In this document: in pieces, positions 57,540-64,000 of the stretch | Position numbering within the stretch: the stretch's first letter is position 1 | Layout of the letters: the number at the start of each line of letters is the position of its first letter | Assembly (NCBI GenBank): GCA_002256435.1 | Contig: NKJC01000006.1 | Span: 124,001 to 188,000 of the forward strand | Origin: Chitinophagaceae bacterium BSSC1 | GTDB lineage: Bacteria > Bacteroidota > Bacteroidia > Chitinophagales > Chitinophagaceae | Reading direction: 5' to 3' | Length of the DNA stretch: 64,000 nt | Translations under genes and position numbers: made by a program | The notes under the pieces: generated by a model | Databases searched by the model: none | Told to the model about the DNA's origin: nothing | Seen by the model: the letters and a program-made list of their open reading frames with translations, nothing else

Positions 57540-57950
57540 ATGCTATCCAAGAAAACACAATACGCATTTAAAGCACTTACCTATTTGGCAGAACAGGAAA
57601 AAGACGTGCCCGTTTTAATTGCCGAAATTTCTAAAAAGAAAAAAATACCACTCAAATTTTTAGAAAACATCTTGCTTGAACTGCGTAAAGCTGGCATGTT
57701 AGAAAGCAAGAAAGGTAAGGGAGGGGGCTATTTCTTAAAACAGGATCCCAATAAGATTCCATTGTCAAAAGTGATGCGTTTAATTGAGGGCCCTATTGCT
57801 TTATTGCCTTGTGTTAGTTTGAATTTTTATAAAAAATGTAAGGATTGCGATGAAAAAAATTGCGGTCTCAATCATGTGATGATTGAAGTAAGAGATAATA
57901 TGCTTCAGATTCTTGAAAACAAAACTGTAGCAGATTTAACAGGTAAATAA
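57540..57950 (+). CDS. Rrf2-family transcriptional regulator with four cysteines
   Basis: 136 residues. The winged-helix DNA-binding part (1-65, MLSKKTQYAFKALTYLAEQE, then KKKKIPLKFLENILLELRKA and KGKGGGYFLKQDPNKI) is that of the Rrf2 family (IscR, NsrR, CymR). The C-terminal part has C91, C100, C103 and C108 (LPCVSLNFYKKCKDCDEKNC), close to the cysteine cluster that holds an Fe-S centre in IscR and NsrR, so redox, NO or iron-sulfur sensing is likely. It is divergent from a barrel gene with a 73-base shared region. Confidence 0.9.
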   Translation: MLSKKTQYAFKALTYLAEQEKDVPVLIAEISKKKKIPLKFLENILLELRKAGMLESKKGKGGGYFLKQDPNKIPLSKVMRLIEGPIALLPCVSLNFYKKCKDCDEKNCGLNHVMIEVRDNMLQILENKTVADLTGK

Positions 57951-58008
57951 TCCTTTTGGAGTATTGCTCATATGATAATTTATTCATATTTTTCAAAAAA
58001 AATACCCA

Positions 58009-58785
58009 ATGAGACAATCCCTATTACTTGCTTTTTTACTTCTAACAGGTTTTTCAGCCTTTTCTCAAGACAGTCTGACTAACATTAAACAGTCTTCTTC
58101 TAATGGCTTGTCTGTTAAAAGAAACATTGTTAAATGGAACCTAAGTTCCTTGGTCTTTAAAAACTACCATTTTACTTACGAAAGAGGTTTAACCAAGCAT
58201 ATATCTGCTTCTATCAGCTATAGATATATGCCCAAAGGAACAGTACCTTTTGAAAGTCAGCTGACTAATGTGATCAATAGCAATGACATCAATTTTAGCA
58301 AATTTCAGATGGGCAATAATGCACTTACACCTCAGCTAAACTTCTATTTAGGAAAGGGCAATTTAAAAGGATTCTATATTGCCCCTTTTGGACGATTTGC
58401 CACATTTGACGTATCGGCACCTGTAACCTATACAACAGTAGTTAGCGGCCAAAATGTGAAAACAACTGCTGACTTTTCAGGTTCTATTAAGTCTTCTAGC
58501 GGCGGATTGTTAATGGGCATTCAGGCCAATCTATCTAAGTCCATTGTACTAGATTTTTGGTTAATTGGTGCTCACTATGGCACAAGTAAGGGAGACTTAG
58601 TTTTTGTTGCCCCACAACCCTTGAGCGCACAAGAACAAGCATCCTTACAACAAAGTTTAAATAATATCTCTGCTGATCCATTTACATTTACTACAAGCGT
58701 AAATGCTAATGGCGCTGTCATTAAAACCGATGGTCCCTGGGCAGGTGTAAGAGGTCTGGGTCTTGGAATAGGATTCCGATTCTAG
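58009..58785 (+). CDS. Outer-membrane barrel-like protein (DUF3575-like)
   Basis: 258 residues with a signal peptide (SLLLAFLLLTGFSAFSQ). The mature part has the pattern RNIVKWNLSSLVFKNYHFTY followed by ERGLTKHISASISYRYMPKG, which resembles DUF3575-type barrels of Bacteroidota, and continues with strands FYLGKGNLKGFYIAPFGRF and GLLMGIQANLSKSIVLDFWL, ending RGLGLGIGFRF with terminal Phe. The function is unknown. It lies downstream of the Rrf2 gene (58-base gap) with a possible -7 box TATTTTTC at 57987, and is followed by a strong terminator. Confidence 0.7.
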   Translation: MRQSLLLAFLLLTGFSAFSQDSLTNIKQSSSNGLSVKRNIVKWNLSSLVFKNYHFTYERGLTKHISASISYRYMPKGTVPFESQLTNVINSNDINFSKFQMGNNALTPQLNFYLGKGNLKGFYIAPFGRFATFDVSAPVTYTTVVSGQNVKTTADFSGSIKSSSGGLLMGIQANLSKSIVLDFWLIGAHYGTSKGDLVFVAPQPLSAQEQASLQQSLNNISADPFTFTTSVNANGAVIKTDGPWAGVRGLGLGIGFRF

Positions 58786-58839
58786 CTTACCCTACTGCCA
58801 ATTTCAGGCAATTCTCAACTAGCGAATACGTAAAAATAT

Positions 58840-58880
58840 AAGGGTTCTACTTTTCAATTAAAGTAGAACCCTTCTTATTT
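58840..58880. terminator. Intrinsic terminator between the 58009 barrel gene and a heptamer array
   Basis: A perfect 14-base stem, AAGGGTTCTACTTT (58840-58853) with AAAGTAGAACCCTT (58860-58873), loop TCAATT, then CTTATTTT on the plus strand. On the minus strand the stem is followed by ATATTTTTA, so it can also end the threonine-dehydrogenase transcript after the array. Confidence 0.88.
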
Positions 58881-58930
58881 TGTGTATCTTCTTTTCACTC
58901 TTCACTTTCTTCCCCCTCTTCACTTTCTTT

Positions 58931-59014
58931 TCACTCTTCACTCTTCACTCTTCACTCTTCACTCTTCACTCTTCACTCTTCACTCTTCACTCTTCACTCT
59001 TCACTCTTCACTCT
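58931..59014 (-). repeat. Array of twelve perfect heptamers 3' of the threonine dehydrogenase gene
   Basis: Exactly twelve identical TCACTCT units (84 bases) on the plus strand; in the sense of the upstream minus-strand gene the unit is AGAGTGA. A degenerate part continues to 58892 (TTCACTC, TTCACTTTC, TTCCCCC). The perfect part begins 14 bases after the gene's stop codon. Confidence 0.97.
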
Positions 59015-59046
59015 GAAAATTTGAAAAATTATTTTTTCAAATTTTC
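59015..59046 (-). other. Perfect hairpin whose loop contains the threonine dehydrogenase stop codon
   Basis: 14 bases, 59015-59028, pair with 59033-59046; the four-base loop (59029-59032) contains the TAA stop. The left arm directly abuts the heptamer array. All stem bases pair. Confidence 0.8.
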
Positions 59047-59973
59047 AATCATATCCAAAGTCATTTTGTCAAGGTCATATTCAGGCTTCCAACCCCAATC
59101 TTGATTGGCTACAGAGTCATCAATACTTTGAGGCCAACTATCGGCAATGGCTTGTCTATAATCAGGCTCACAGGTCAATTGAAAATCAGGAATGCTCTTT
59201 TGAATAGAAGCTGCAATTTCTTTGGGAGAGAAACTCATTCCAGAAATATTATAAGAAGTTCTAACAGAGATTTGATTAGCAGGCGCGTGCATCAATTCCA
59301 TGGTTGCCCTTATGGCATCTGGCATATACATCATGGGCAAGTAACTATCTTCTCTTAAAAAGCATTTGTATTTTTTCTCAGCCAGTGCTTCTAGATAAAT
59401 TTCAATAGCGTAATCCGTAGTTCCCCCACCAGGTGCAGACTTATAACTGATGAGCCCTGGATACCTGATACTGCGTACGTCTACCCCATAGCGTTGGTGG
59501 TAATAATTGCACCAGAATTCTCCTGCGTATTTACTAATCCCATATACCGTGGTAGGTTCAATCACAGTTTGTTGAGGACAGTTTTGTTTTGGTGAGGTTG
59601 GACCAAAAACTGCAATACTACTTGGCCAATAAACTTTGTCTAAATGCTCTTCCCTTGCAATGTCCAATACATTGAGTAAGCCTTGCATATTTAAGTGCCA
59701 AGCCAAATTGGGATTCTTCTCTCCGGTGGCAGAAAGAATGGCAGCCAATAAATAAATCTGAGTAATATTTTGGCGAATCACCTGAACATGCAGCATTTCT
59801 TTGTTCATCACGTCCATGCTTACATAAGGACCAGTACCTTTTAATAATTCATTTTCCTCTCTTAGGTCAGAAGCAACTACGTTGGCAGAACCATATATTT
59901 TGCGCAATGCAAGAGTTAATTCCACTCCTATCTGTCCGCAAGCACCAATTACCAGAATTTTATCTTTAGCCAT
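59029..59973 (-). CDS. L-threonine 3-dehydrogenase, SDR (epimerase-like) type
   Basis: 314 residues with a Rossmann fold: VIGACGQIGVELTLAL (8-23) for NAD binding, SSIAVFG, and the catalytic YGISKYAGE (Tyr-x-x-x-Lys). RYPGLISYKSAPGGGTTDYA and PMMYMPDAIRATMELMHAP are characteristic of the SDR-type L-threonine 3-dehydrogenases of Bacteroidota, which oxidise threonine to 2-amino-3-ketobutyrate for glycine formation. A UDP-sugar epimerase is the alternative but less likely, because of the GGGTTDYA loop. The 2-amino-3-ketobutyrate ligase gene is not in the window. Its stop codon lies in a hairpin loop, followed by a heptamer array. Confidence 0.82.
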   Translation of the reverse strand: MAKDKILVIGACGQIGVELTLALRKIYGSANVVASDLREENELLKGTGPYVSMDVMNKEMLHVQVIRQNITQIYLLAAILSATGEKNPNLAWHLNMQGLLNVLDIAREEHLDKVYWPSSIAVFGPTSPKQNCPQQTVIEPTTVYGISKYAGEFWCNYYHQRYGVDVRSIRYPGLISYKSAPGGGTTDYAIEIYLEALAEKKYKCFLREDSYLPMMYMPDAIRATMELMHAPANQISVRTSYNISGMSFSPKEIAASIQKSIPDFQLTCEPDYRQAIADSWPQSIDDSVANQDWGWKPEYDLDKMTLDMIENLKK

Positions 59974-59992
59974 ATGAGTTTTTTAAGGGCTT

Positions 59993-60000
59993 CAAAAATA
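59993..60000 (-). promoter_or_regulatory. Possible -7 box of the threonine dehydrogenase gene
   Basis: On the minus strand TATTTTTG, an exact TAnnTTTG match, lies 19 bases before the ATG at 59973. TTTG (60012-60015) is only 11 bases further up, so no clear -33 element. Confidence 0.4.
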
Positions 60001-60112
60001 AAGCTATTCACCAAACTAACAGTGGTTATCTTTTAGATTGTACCCAAGAATGGAAGGTCGGTTGATTTCACTTATTTTCGCAAGCGAAATTGTATTTCAT
60101 AAAAACCCGCCC

Positions 60113-60937
60113 ATGCTACCCAATTATTTAAAAGCCTTATTTCAAAATCAGTCATATAATCCCAACCATTTTTTTCTAATTGCTGGACCATGTGTGGTAG
60201 AATCAGAAGAAATGGTCATGGAAATTGCTCATCGGGTTTCTGGAATCTGCAAAAACCTTGAAATTCCTTATGTTTTTAAGGCATCTTATAGAAAAGCTAA
60301 TAGAACCAGTGCCAATTCTTTTACGGGTATTGGAGATGACAATGGACTTGGTTTGATTAAAAAAGTGGGTACTCAATTTGGTTTACCTACCACTTCTGAT
60401 ATTCACGCTCATGAAGAAGCTGCCATGGCGGCCCCTTTTATAGACATTTTGCAAATTCCCGCTTTTCTTTGCCGTCAAACAGATTTATTGGTGGCTGCTG
60501 CCGAAACAGGAAAGATTGTCAATGTGAAAAAAGGGCAATTCCTAAGTGGACCATCTATGAAATTTGCCGTTGACAAAATTCGCAGAGCAGGTAATGAACA
60601 AGTAATGCTAACAGAAAGGGGGAATAGTTTTGGCTATACTGATTTGGTGGTAGACTATCGGAATATTCCATGGATGCAAGAACACCAGACTCCTGTAATC
60701 ATGGACTGTACCCATGCCCTACAACAACCCAATCAAACATCAGGCGTTACTGGCGGTAATCCTCAATTAATTGGAACCATTGCCAAAGCAGCCATCGCCA
60801 CAGGCGCAAATGGGCTGTTTATTGAAACCCATCCCAAACCATCAGAAGCCAAAAGTGATGGGGCCAATATGTTACAATTAGATTTATTAGAGCCCTTGTT
60901 AGAGCAATTAATTAAAATTCGAAAAGCGGTTATCTAA
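60113..60937 (+). CDS. kdsA: 3-deoxy-8-phosphooctulonate synthase
   Basis: 274 residues from the ATG at 60113; the frame is open 25 codons further up but the extension is not conserved in character. It has FFLIAGPCVVESEEMVMEIA, FKASYRKANRTSANSFTGIG, TSDIHAHEEA, KKGQFLSGPSMKFAVDKIRR, ERGNSFGYTDLVVDYRNIPW and MDCTHALQQPNQTSGVTGGN, the full KdsA signature. It condenses phosphoenolpyruvate and arabinose 5-phosphate to Kdo 8-phosphate for lipopolysaccharide. It is divergent from the threonine dehydrogenase gene. Confidence 0.96.
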   Translation: MLPNYLKALFQNQSYNPNHFFLIAGPCVVESEEMVMEIAHRVSGICKNLEIPYVFKASYRKANRTSANSFTGIGDDNGLGLIKKVGTQFGLPTTSDIHAHEEAAMAAPFIDILQIPAFLCRQTDLLVAAAETGKIVNVKKGQFLSGPSMKFAVDKIRRAGNEQVMLTERGNSFGYTDLVVDYRNIPWMQEHQTPVIMDCTHALQQPNQTSGVTGGNPQLIGTIAKAAIATGANGLFIETHPKPSEAKSDGANMLQLDLLEPLLEQLIKIRKAVI

Positions 60938-61010
60938 ATTCAAATATTTGAAAATGAATGCATTGGTCTCTATAAGAGATGCCATTCTGACCGCAAATGA
61001 GATTAACAAA

Positions 61011-61232
61011 CTACCAATTACGCAGGGGATTCCTACGAGCAGCCAATATATAATTCTTGATATTAATCCAGAATGCTAGGATCATGTATACCAATATTGG
61101 GGAACCCATGGTTAGGAAGGAGATATAAATAAACCACATCCTGATCTTAGAGCTGGCAATACCAAACTTCTCCCCAATGGCGGTACATACCCCGAATGCG
61201 TGCATTTCTATGTTCTCACGGATTTTCTGCAT
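61011..61232 (-). CDS. PspC-domain membrane protein
   Basis: 73 residues. The sequence HAFGVCTAIGEKFGIASSKI, then RMWFIYISFLTMGSPILVYM is a single PspC domain: a GVC-x-x-x-A helix followed by one membrane helix (about 31-55), then a short basic tail (ILAARRNPLRNW). PspC proteins belong to envelope-stress systems in other bacteria; no pspA or other psp gene is near. The ORF is short but its domain pattern is clear. Confidence 0.8.
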   Translation of the reverse strand: MQKIRENIEMHAFGVCTAIGEKFGIASSKIRMWFIYISFLTMGSPILVYMILAFWINIKNYILAARRNPLRNW

Positions 61233-61302
61233 GTTATTAATTTATGGGGGATTAAATCCAATGTAAAACTAGACAATTGAAATGATAATTTGTTCAAAAC
61301 AG

Positions 61303-61335
61303 TTTGTTTATAGACCCTGTTTTAACGTAAATTCG
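61303..61335 (+). promoter_or_regulatory. Possible promoter of aconitase
   Basis: TTTG (61303-61306), a 21-base spacer, and TAAATTCG (61328-61335, one mismatch to TAnnTTTG). The ATG is 88 bases further, leaving a leader of about 80 bases without recognisable riboswitch features. Confidence 0.4.
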
Positions 61336-61423
61336 CGCAAACCTGAATTAAGAATAGGATAATCCTGCTTTTAGACGGTAAGACTGAATTTTTTATCTTC
61401 TCAAATCATAAATTGTTATAGCT

Positions 61424-63694
61424 ATGGCTTTTGATATTGAAATGATCCGTGCCAGGTACGCAGAAATGCCGGCAAAAGTTGATGCAGCCCGCACCGCATT
61501 GGGCAGACCGCTGACCCTATCAGAAAAGGTCTTGTTCTCCCATTTGCACGCCGATCAGGCTTTGAGTGGATTTGAACGTGGAAAACACTATGTGGATTTT
61601 GCGCCAGACCGTGTAGCCATGCAAGATGCTACCGCCCAGATGGCATTGTTGCAATTTATGCAAGCTGGACGCCCCAAAGTAGCAGTACCTTCTACCGTAC
61701 ACTGTGACCACTTAATCACTGCCAAAGTAGAAGCCAAACAAGACTTACAAGTGGCTAACTCAGAAAGTAAAGAAGTGTATGATTTCTTGGCTTCTGTTTC
61801 TAACAAATACGGTATTGGATTTTGGAAACCAGGTGCCGGTATCATTCACCAAGTAGTATTAGAAAACTATGCATTCCCTGGTGGAATGATGATTGGTACT
61901 GACTCACATACAGTGAATGCAGGTGGTTTGGGTATGATTGCCATTGGTGTTGGCGGCGCTGACGCTTGCGATGTAATGGCAGGTCTACCATGGGAATTAA
62001 AATGGCCCAAGTTGATTGGGGTTAAATTGACCGGTAAATTGAGTGGTTGGACCGCTCCAAAAGACGTGATTTTAAAAGTGGCTGGAATTCTTACTGTAAA
62101 AGGTGGAACCGGTGCAATTGTTGAATATTTTGGAGAAGGCGCAACAAGCATGAGTTGTACTGGTAAAGGAACCATTTGTAATATGGGTGCTGAAATTGGT
62201 GCTACCACTTCTACATTTGGTTATGACGAGAGCATGAGCCGCTATTTAGCTGCTACTGGCAGGGCCGATATTGCTGCTGCTGCTGATCAAATCAAATCTT
62301 ACCTGACTGCAGATCCTGAAGTATATGCCAATCCTTCACAGTATTTTGACGAAGTGATTGAAATTGATTTGAATACTTTAGAACCACACTTAAACGGACC
62401 ATTTACCCCAGATTTGGCTACCCCTATTTCTAAAATGAAAGAAGTAGCTGCTGCCAATGGTTGGCCAACTAAGGTAGAGGTAGGTTTGATTGGTTCTTGT
62501 ACCAACTCTTCTTACGAAGACATTAGCCGTGCGGTAAGCCTTGCCAAACAAATTGGTGAGAAAGGTTTGAAACTGGCTGCAGAATTCAAAATTACTCCAG
62601 GATCTGAGCAAGTACGTTATACCATTGAAAGAGATGGTTTCTTAGGCGTATTTGAATCAGTTGGTGCAGATGTATTTGCTAATGCCTGCGGACCTTGTAT
62701 TGGTATGTGGGACCGTGTTGGTGCAGAAAAGAAAGAAAGAAATACCATTGTACATAGTTTCAATAGAAACTTTGCCAAACGTGCCGATGGCAACCCCAAT
62801 ACTTTTGCATTTGTAGCTTCTCCTGAATTGGTTACTGCATTAGCTATTGCGGGTGATTTAACCTTCAACCCATTAACAGATACCCTTACCAATGATAAGG
62901 GCGAACAAGTGAAATTGGATGAACCAACTGGTCAGGAATTGCCCGTTCGTGGATTTGCAGTTGAAGACGCTGGCTACCAAGCACCTGCTGCTGATGGTTC
63001 TGGTGTATCTGTTGCTGTTGATCCAGTTAGCAAAAGGTTGCAATTATTAGATCCATTTGCTGCTTGGGAAGGAACTGATTTAAAAGGTTTGAAACTCTTG
63101 ATCAAAGCAAAAGGAAAATGTACTACTGACCATATTTCTATGGCAGGTCCATGGTTGAAATTCCGTGGCCACTTAGATAATATCAGTAACAATATGTTGA
63201 TTGGTGCTGTCAATTTTTATAATGAAAAAACAGACAATATCAAGAACCAATTAACTGGTGAATATGGTCCAGTTCCGGCCACACAGCGTGCTTACAAAGC
63301 AGCTGGCATTGGTTCAATTGTAGTGGGTGATGAAAACTATGGAGAAGGAAGTAGCCGTGAACACGCAGCTATGGAACCAAGACATTTGGGTGTACGCGTA
63401 GTGTTGACCAAATCATTTGCTAGGATTCATGAAACCAACCTGAAAAAACAAGGGATGTTGGCATTGACATTCAATGACAAGTCTGACTATGAAAAAATTC
63501 AGGAAGATGATAGCGTAGACGTGATTGGTTTGACCAGTTTTGCGCCTGGCACACCGTTGACATTGGTATTCAACCACGCTGATGGCTCAAGTGATACTGT
63601 TGTAGCCAATCATACTTACAATGAACAGCAGATTGAATGGTTCAAAGCAGGAGCTGCCTTGAATATTATCCGCAAACAAGTTGCTGGAGCATAA
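61424..63694 (+). CDS. Aconitate hydratase (mitochondrial-type)
   Basis: 756 residues. The N-terminal domains hold the three [4Fe-4S] cysteines at C359 (GSCTNSSYEDI), C422 and C425 (ACGPCIG). The C-terminal swivel domain has GKCTTDHISMAGPWLKFRGH, GDENYGEGSSREHAAMEPRH and TKSFARIHETNLKKQGMLAL. With GSCTNSSYED and its length of about 750 residues it belongs to the mitochondrial-type (Aco2-like) aconitases common in Bacteroidota, distinct from AcnA and AcnB. It isomerises citrate to isocitrate in the TCA cycle. It is monocistronic, with a strong terminator following. Confidence 0.95.
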   Translation: MAFDIEMIRARYAEMPAKVDAARTALGRPLTLSEKVLFSHLHADQALSGFERGKHYVDFAPDRVAMQDATAQMALLQFMQAGRPKVAVPSTVHCDHLITAKVEAKQDLQVANSESKEVYDFLASVSNKYGIGFWKPGAGIIHQVVLENYAFPGGMMIGTDSHTVNAGGLGMIAIGVGGADACDVMAGLPWELKWPKLIGVKLTGKLSGWTAPKDVILKVAGILTVKGGTGAIVEYFGEGATSMSCTGKGTICNMGAEIGATTSTFGYDESMSRYLAATGRADIAAAADQIKSYLTADPEVYANPSQYFDEVIEIDLNTLEPHLNGPFTPDLATPISKMKEVAAANGWPTKVEVGLIGSCTNSSYEDISRAVSLAKQIGEKGLKLAAEFKITPGSEQVRYTIERDGFLGVFESVGADVFANACGPCIGMWDRVGAEKKERNTIVHSFNRNFAKRADGNPNTFAFVASPELVTALAIAGDLTFNPLTDTLTNDKGEQVKLDEPTGQELPVRGFAVEDAGYQAPAADGSGVSVAVDPVSKRLQLLDPFAAWEGTDLKGLKLLIKAKGKCTTDHISMAGPWLKFRGHLDNISNNMLIGAVNFYNEKTDNIKNQLTGEYGPVPATQRAYKAAGIGSIVVGDENYGEGSSREHAAMEPRHLGVRVVLTKSFARIHETNLKKQGMLALTFNDKSDYEKIQEDDSVDVIGLTSFAPGTPLTLVFNHADGSSDTVVANHTYNEQQIEWFKAGAALNIIRKQVAGA

Positions 63695-63713
63695 TTCAGC
63701 AATTAATCATACC

Positions 63714-63744
63714 AAAAAGGCTCCGATTGCTCGGAGCCTTTTTT
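63714..63744. terminator. Bidirectional intrinsic terminator after aconitase
   Basis: Stem 63714-63726 (five A, then GGCTCCGA) pairs with 63731-63743 (TCGGAGCC, then five T), loop TTGC. Confidence 0.93.
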
Positions 63745-63762
63745 ATTAGTAGCATATAACGT

Positions 63763-64000
63763 TTATTTTTCTAATCTTCCATTCATCCATCCCACAACAG
63801 CACCTGTAATAATACCCATACAAGTTGCTGCCACTAAGTCTATCAATGTACCTTTTAGTGTATACAAGTTGGAATTACCGTACATGGTAAAATCATATCC
63901 TGCGGCAATTAAAAAACTAATAAAAGCGCCATCGGCTGCGCCATCAAATAAATTATTCACTTTAGACCATTTGTTAAAAATATAGGATAAGGTCAAAGAC
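63763..64000 (-). CDS. Small membrane protein, 5' end outside window
   Basis: The frame is open to the window edge; the only start-like codon is a TTG at 63996, so the gene most probably begins beyond the window. 78 residues are visible, with two hydrophobic segments (GAFISFLIAAGYDF and LIDLVAATCMGIITGAVVGW). No family is recognised. Its 3' end is 19 bases from the aconitase terminator, which also works in this direction. Confidence 0.5.
   Translation of the reverse strand, partial: SLTLSYIFNKWSKVNNLFDGAADGAFISFLIAAGYDFTMYGNSNLYTLKGTLIDLVAATCMGIITGAVVGWMNGRLEK

Noticed and set aside
58880..59104. Open frame with a repeated LFTLHSS peptide
   Set aside because: It is the stop-free complementary reading of the heptamer array; the same peptide appears at 31345-31587 and on the minus strand at 42944-43219 for the same reason. 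No start site, no domain and low complexity.
60076..60089. TTTCGC-AA-GCGAAA hairpin upstream of kdsA
   Set aside because: The loop would be only two bases, so it is unlikely to form a stable RNA hairpin; a short protein site is possible but unsupported.
1..64000. tRNA or rRNA genes, insertion sequences, prophage, defence islands
   Set aside because: No T-loop-like sequences with matching acceptor stems, transposase, integrase, phage structural or nuclease-methylase clusters were seen on either strand.

Overview
The window is a stretch of ordinary chromosome from a member of the Bacteroidota, most likely family Chitinophagaceae (Sediminibacterium-like). The family call is inference. It rests on low-to-moderate GC, many signal peptides ending in AQ, TamB/BamA-like and PorT-like barrels, an Oar/TonB receptor with a carboxypeptidase-like N-terminus, RibBA and Pta fusions, DUF4954 and DUF5683 proteins, and promoters of the Bacteroidota type (TTTG, about 19 bases, TAnnTTTG). 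I see no rRNA or tRNA gene, prophage, insertion sequence or CRISPR array.

Layout. 1-6.7 kb: end of a TamB gene, then a leftward run with a GT39 glycosyltransferase, aroQ, glucokinase, a lipoprotein and two outer-membrane barrels. 7-10.3 kb: pta-ackA. 10.3-15.9 kb: a META lipoprotein, carA and the leftward alpha ribosomal operon infA-rpmJ-rpsM-rpsK-rpsD-rpoA-rplQ. 16-26.5 kb: a large metallopeptidase/propeller/barrel protein, hmgA, a YfcE-type phosphoesterase, a PD40 propeller protein, a TPR lipoprotein, rpe, phoH and a surface protein. 26.5-31.4 kb: ribBA and a large TonB-dependent receptor. 31.5-37.8 kb: an esterase, an ATP-grasp/YbdK ligase pair, and an ECF sigma factor followed by a one-polypeptide membrane/barrel partner and a lipoprotein. 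37.8-41.3 kb: a leftward run with def, ruvX, a UbiA-family gene and a SPOUT methyltransferase. 41.4-53.6 kb: an M28 peptidase, mutS, a GNAT gene, glmS-DUF4954, a barrel, a membrane phosphoesterase and a UPF0173 hydrolase. 53.7-56.8 kb: parA-parB-DUF5683-dapB. 57-64 kb: an Rrf2 regulator divergent from a barrel, another barrel, SDR-type threonine dehydrogenase, kdsA, a PspC-domain protein, aconitase, and a membrane protein cut by the window end.

Most genes are housekeeping or cell-envelope functions: acetate overflow, nucleotide, riboflavin, lysine and Kdo precursors, translation, mismatch repair, chromosome partition and outer-membrane assembly. The least explained structure is non-coding. 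Three unlinked genes (esterase, M28 peptidase, threonine dehydrogenase) carry a tandem heptamer array, (GAAGAGT)n in the mRNA sense, at or just after the stop codon. In each case a strong intrinsic terminator follows. The order and orientation are the same at all three loci. Other points of interest are an extended -7 motif with a GCAGC tail very close to several start codons, strong hairpins at the gene junctions of the alpha operon, and a protein that joins an HEYRH zinc-peptidase domain to a beta-propeller and an apparent outer-membrane barrel.
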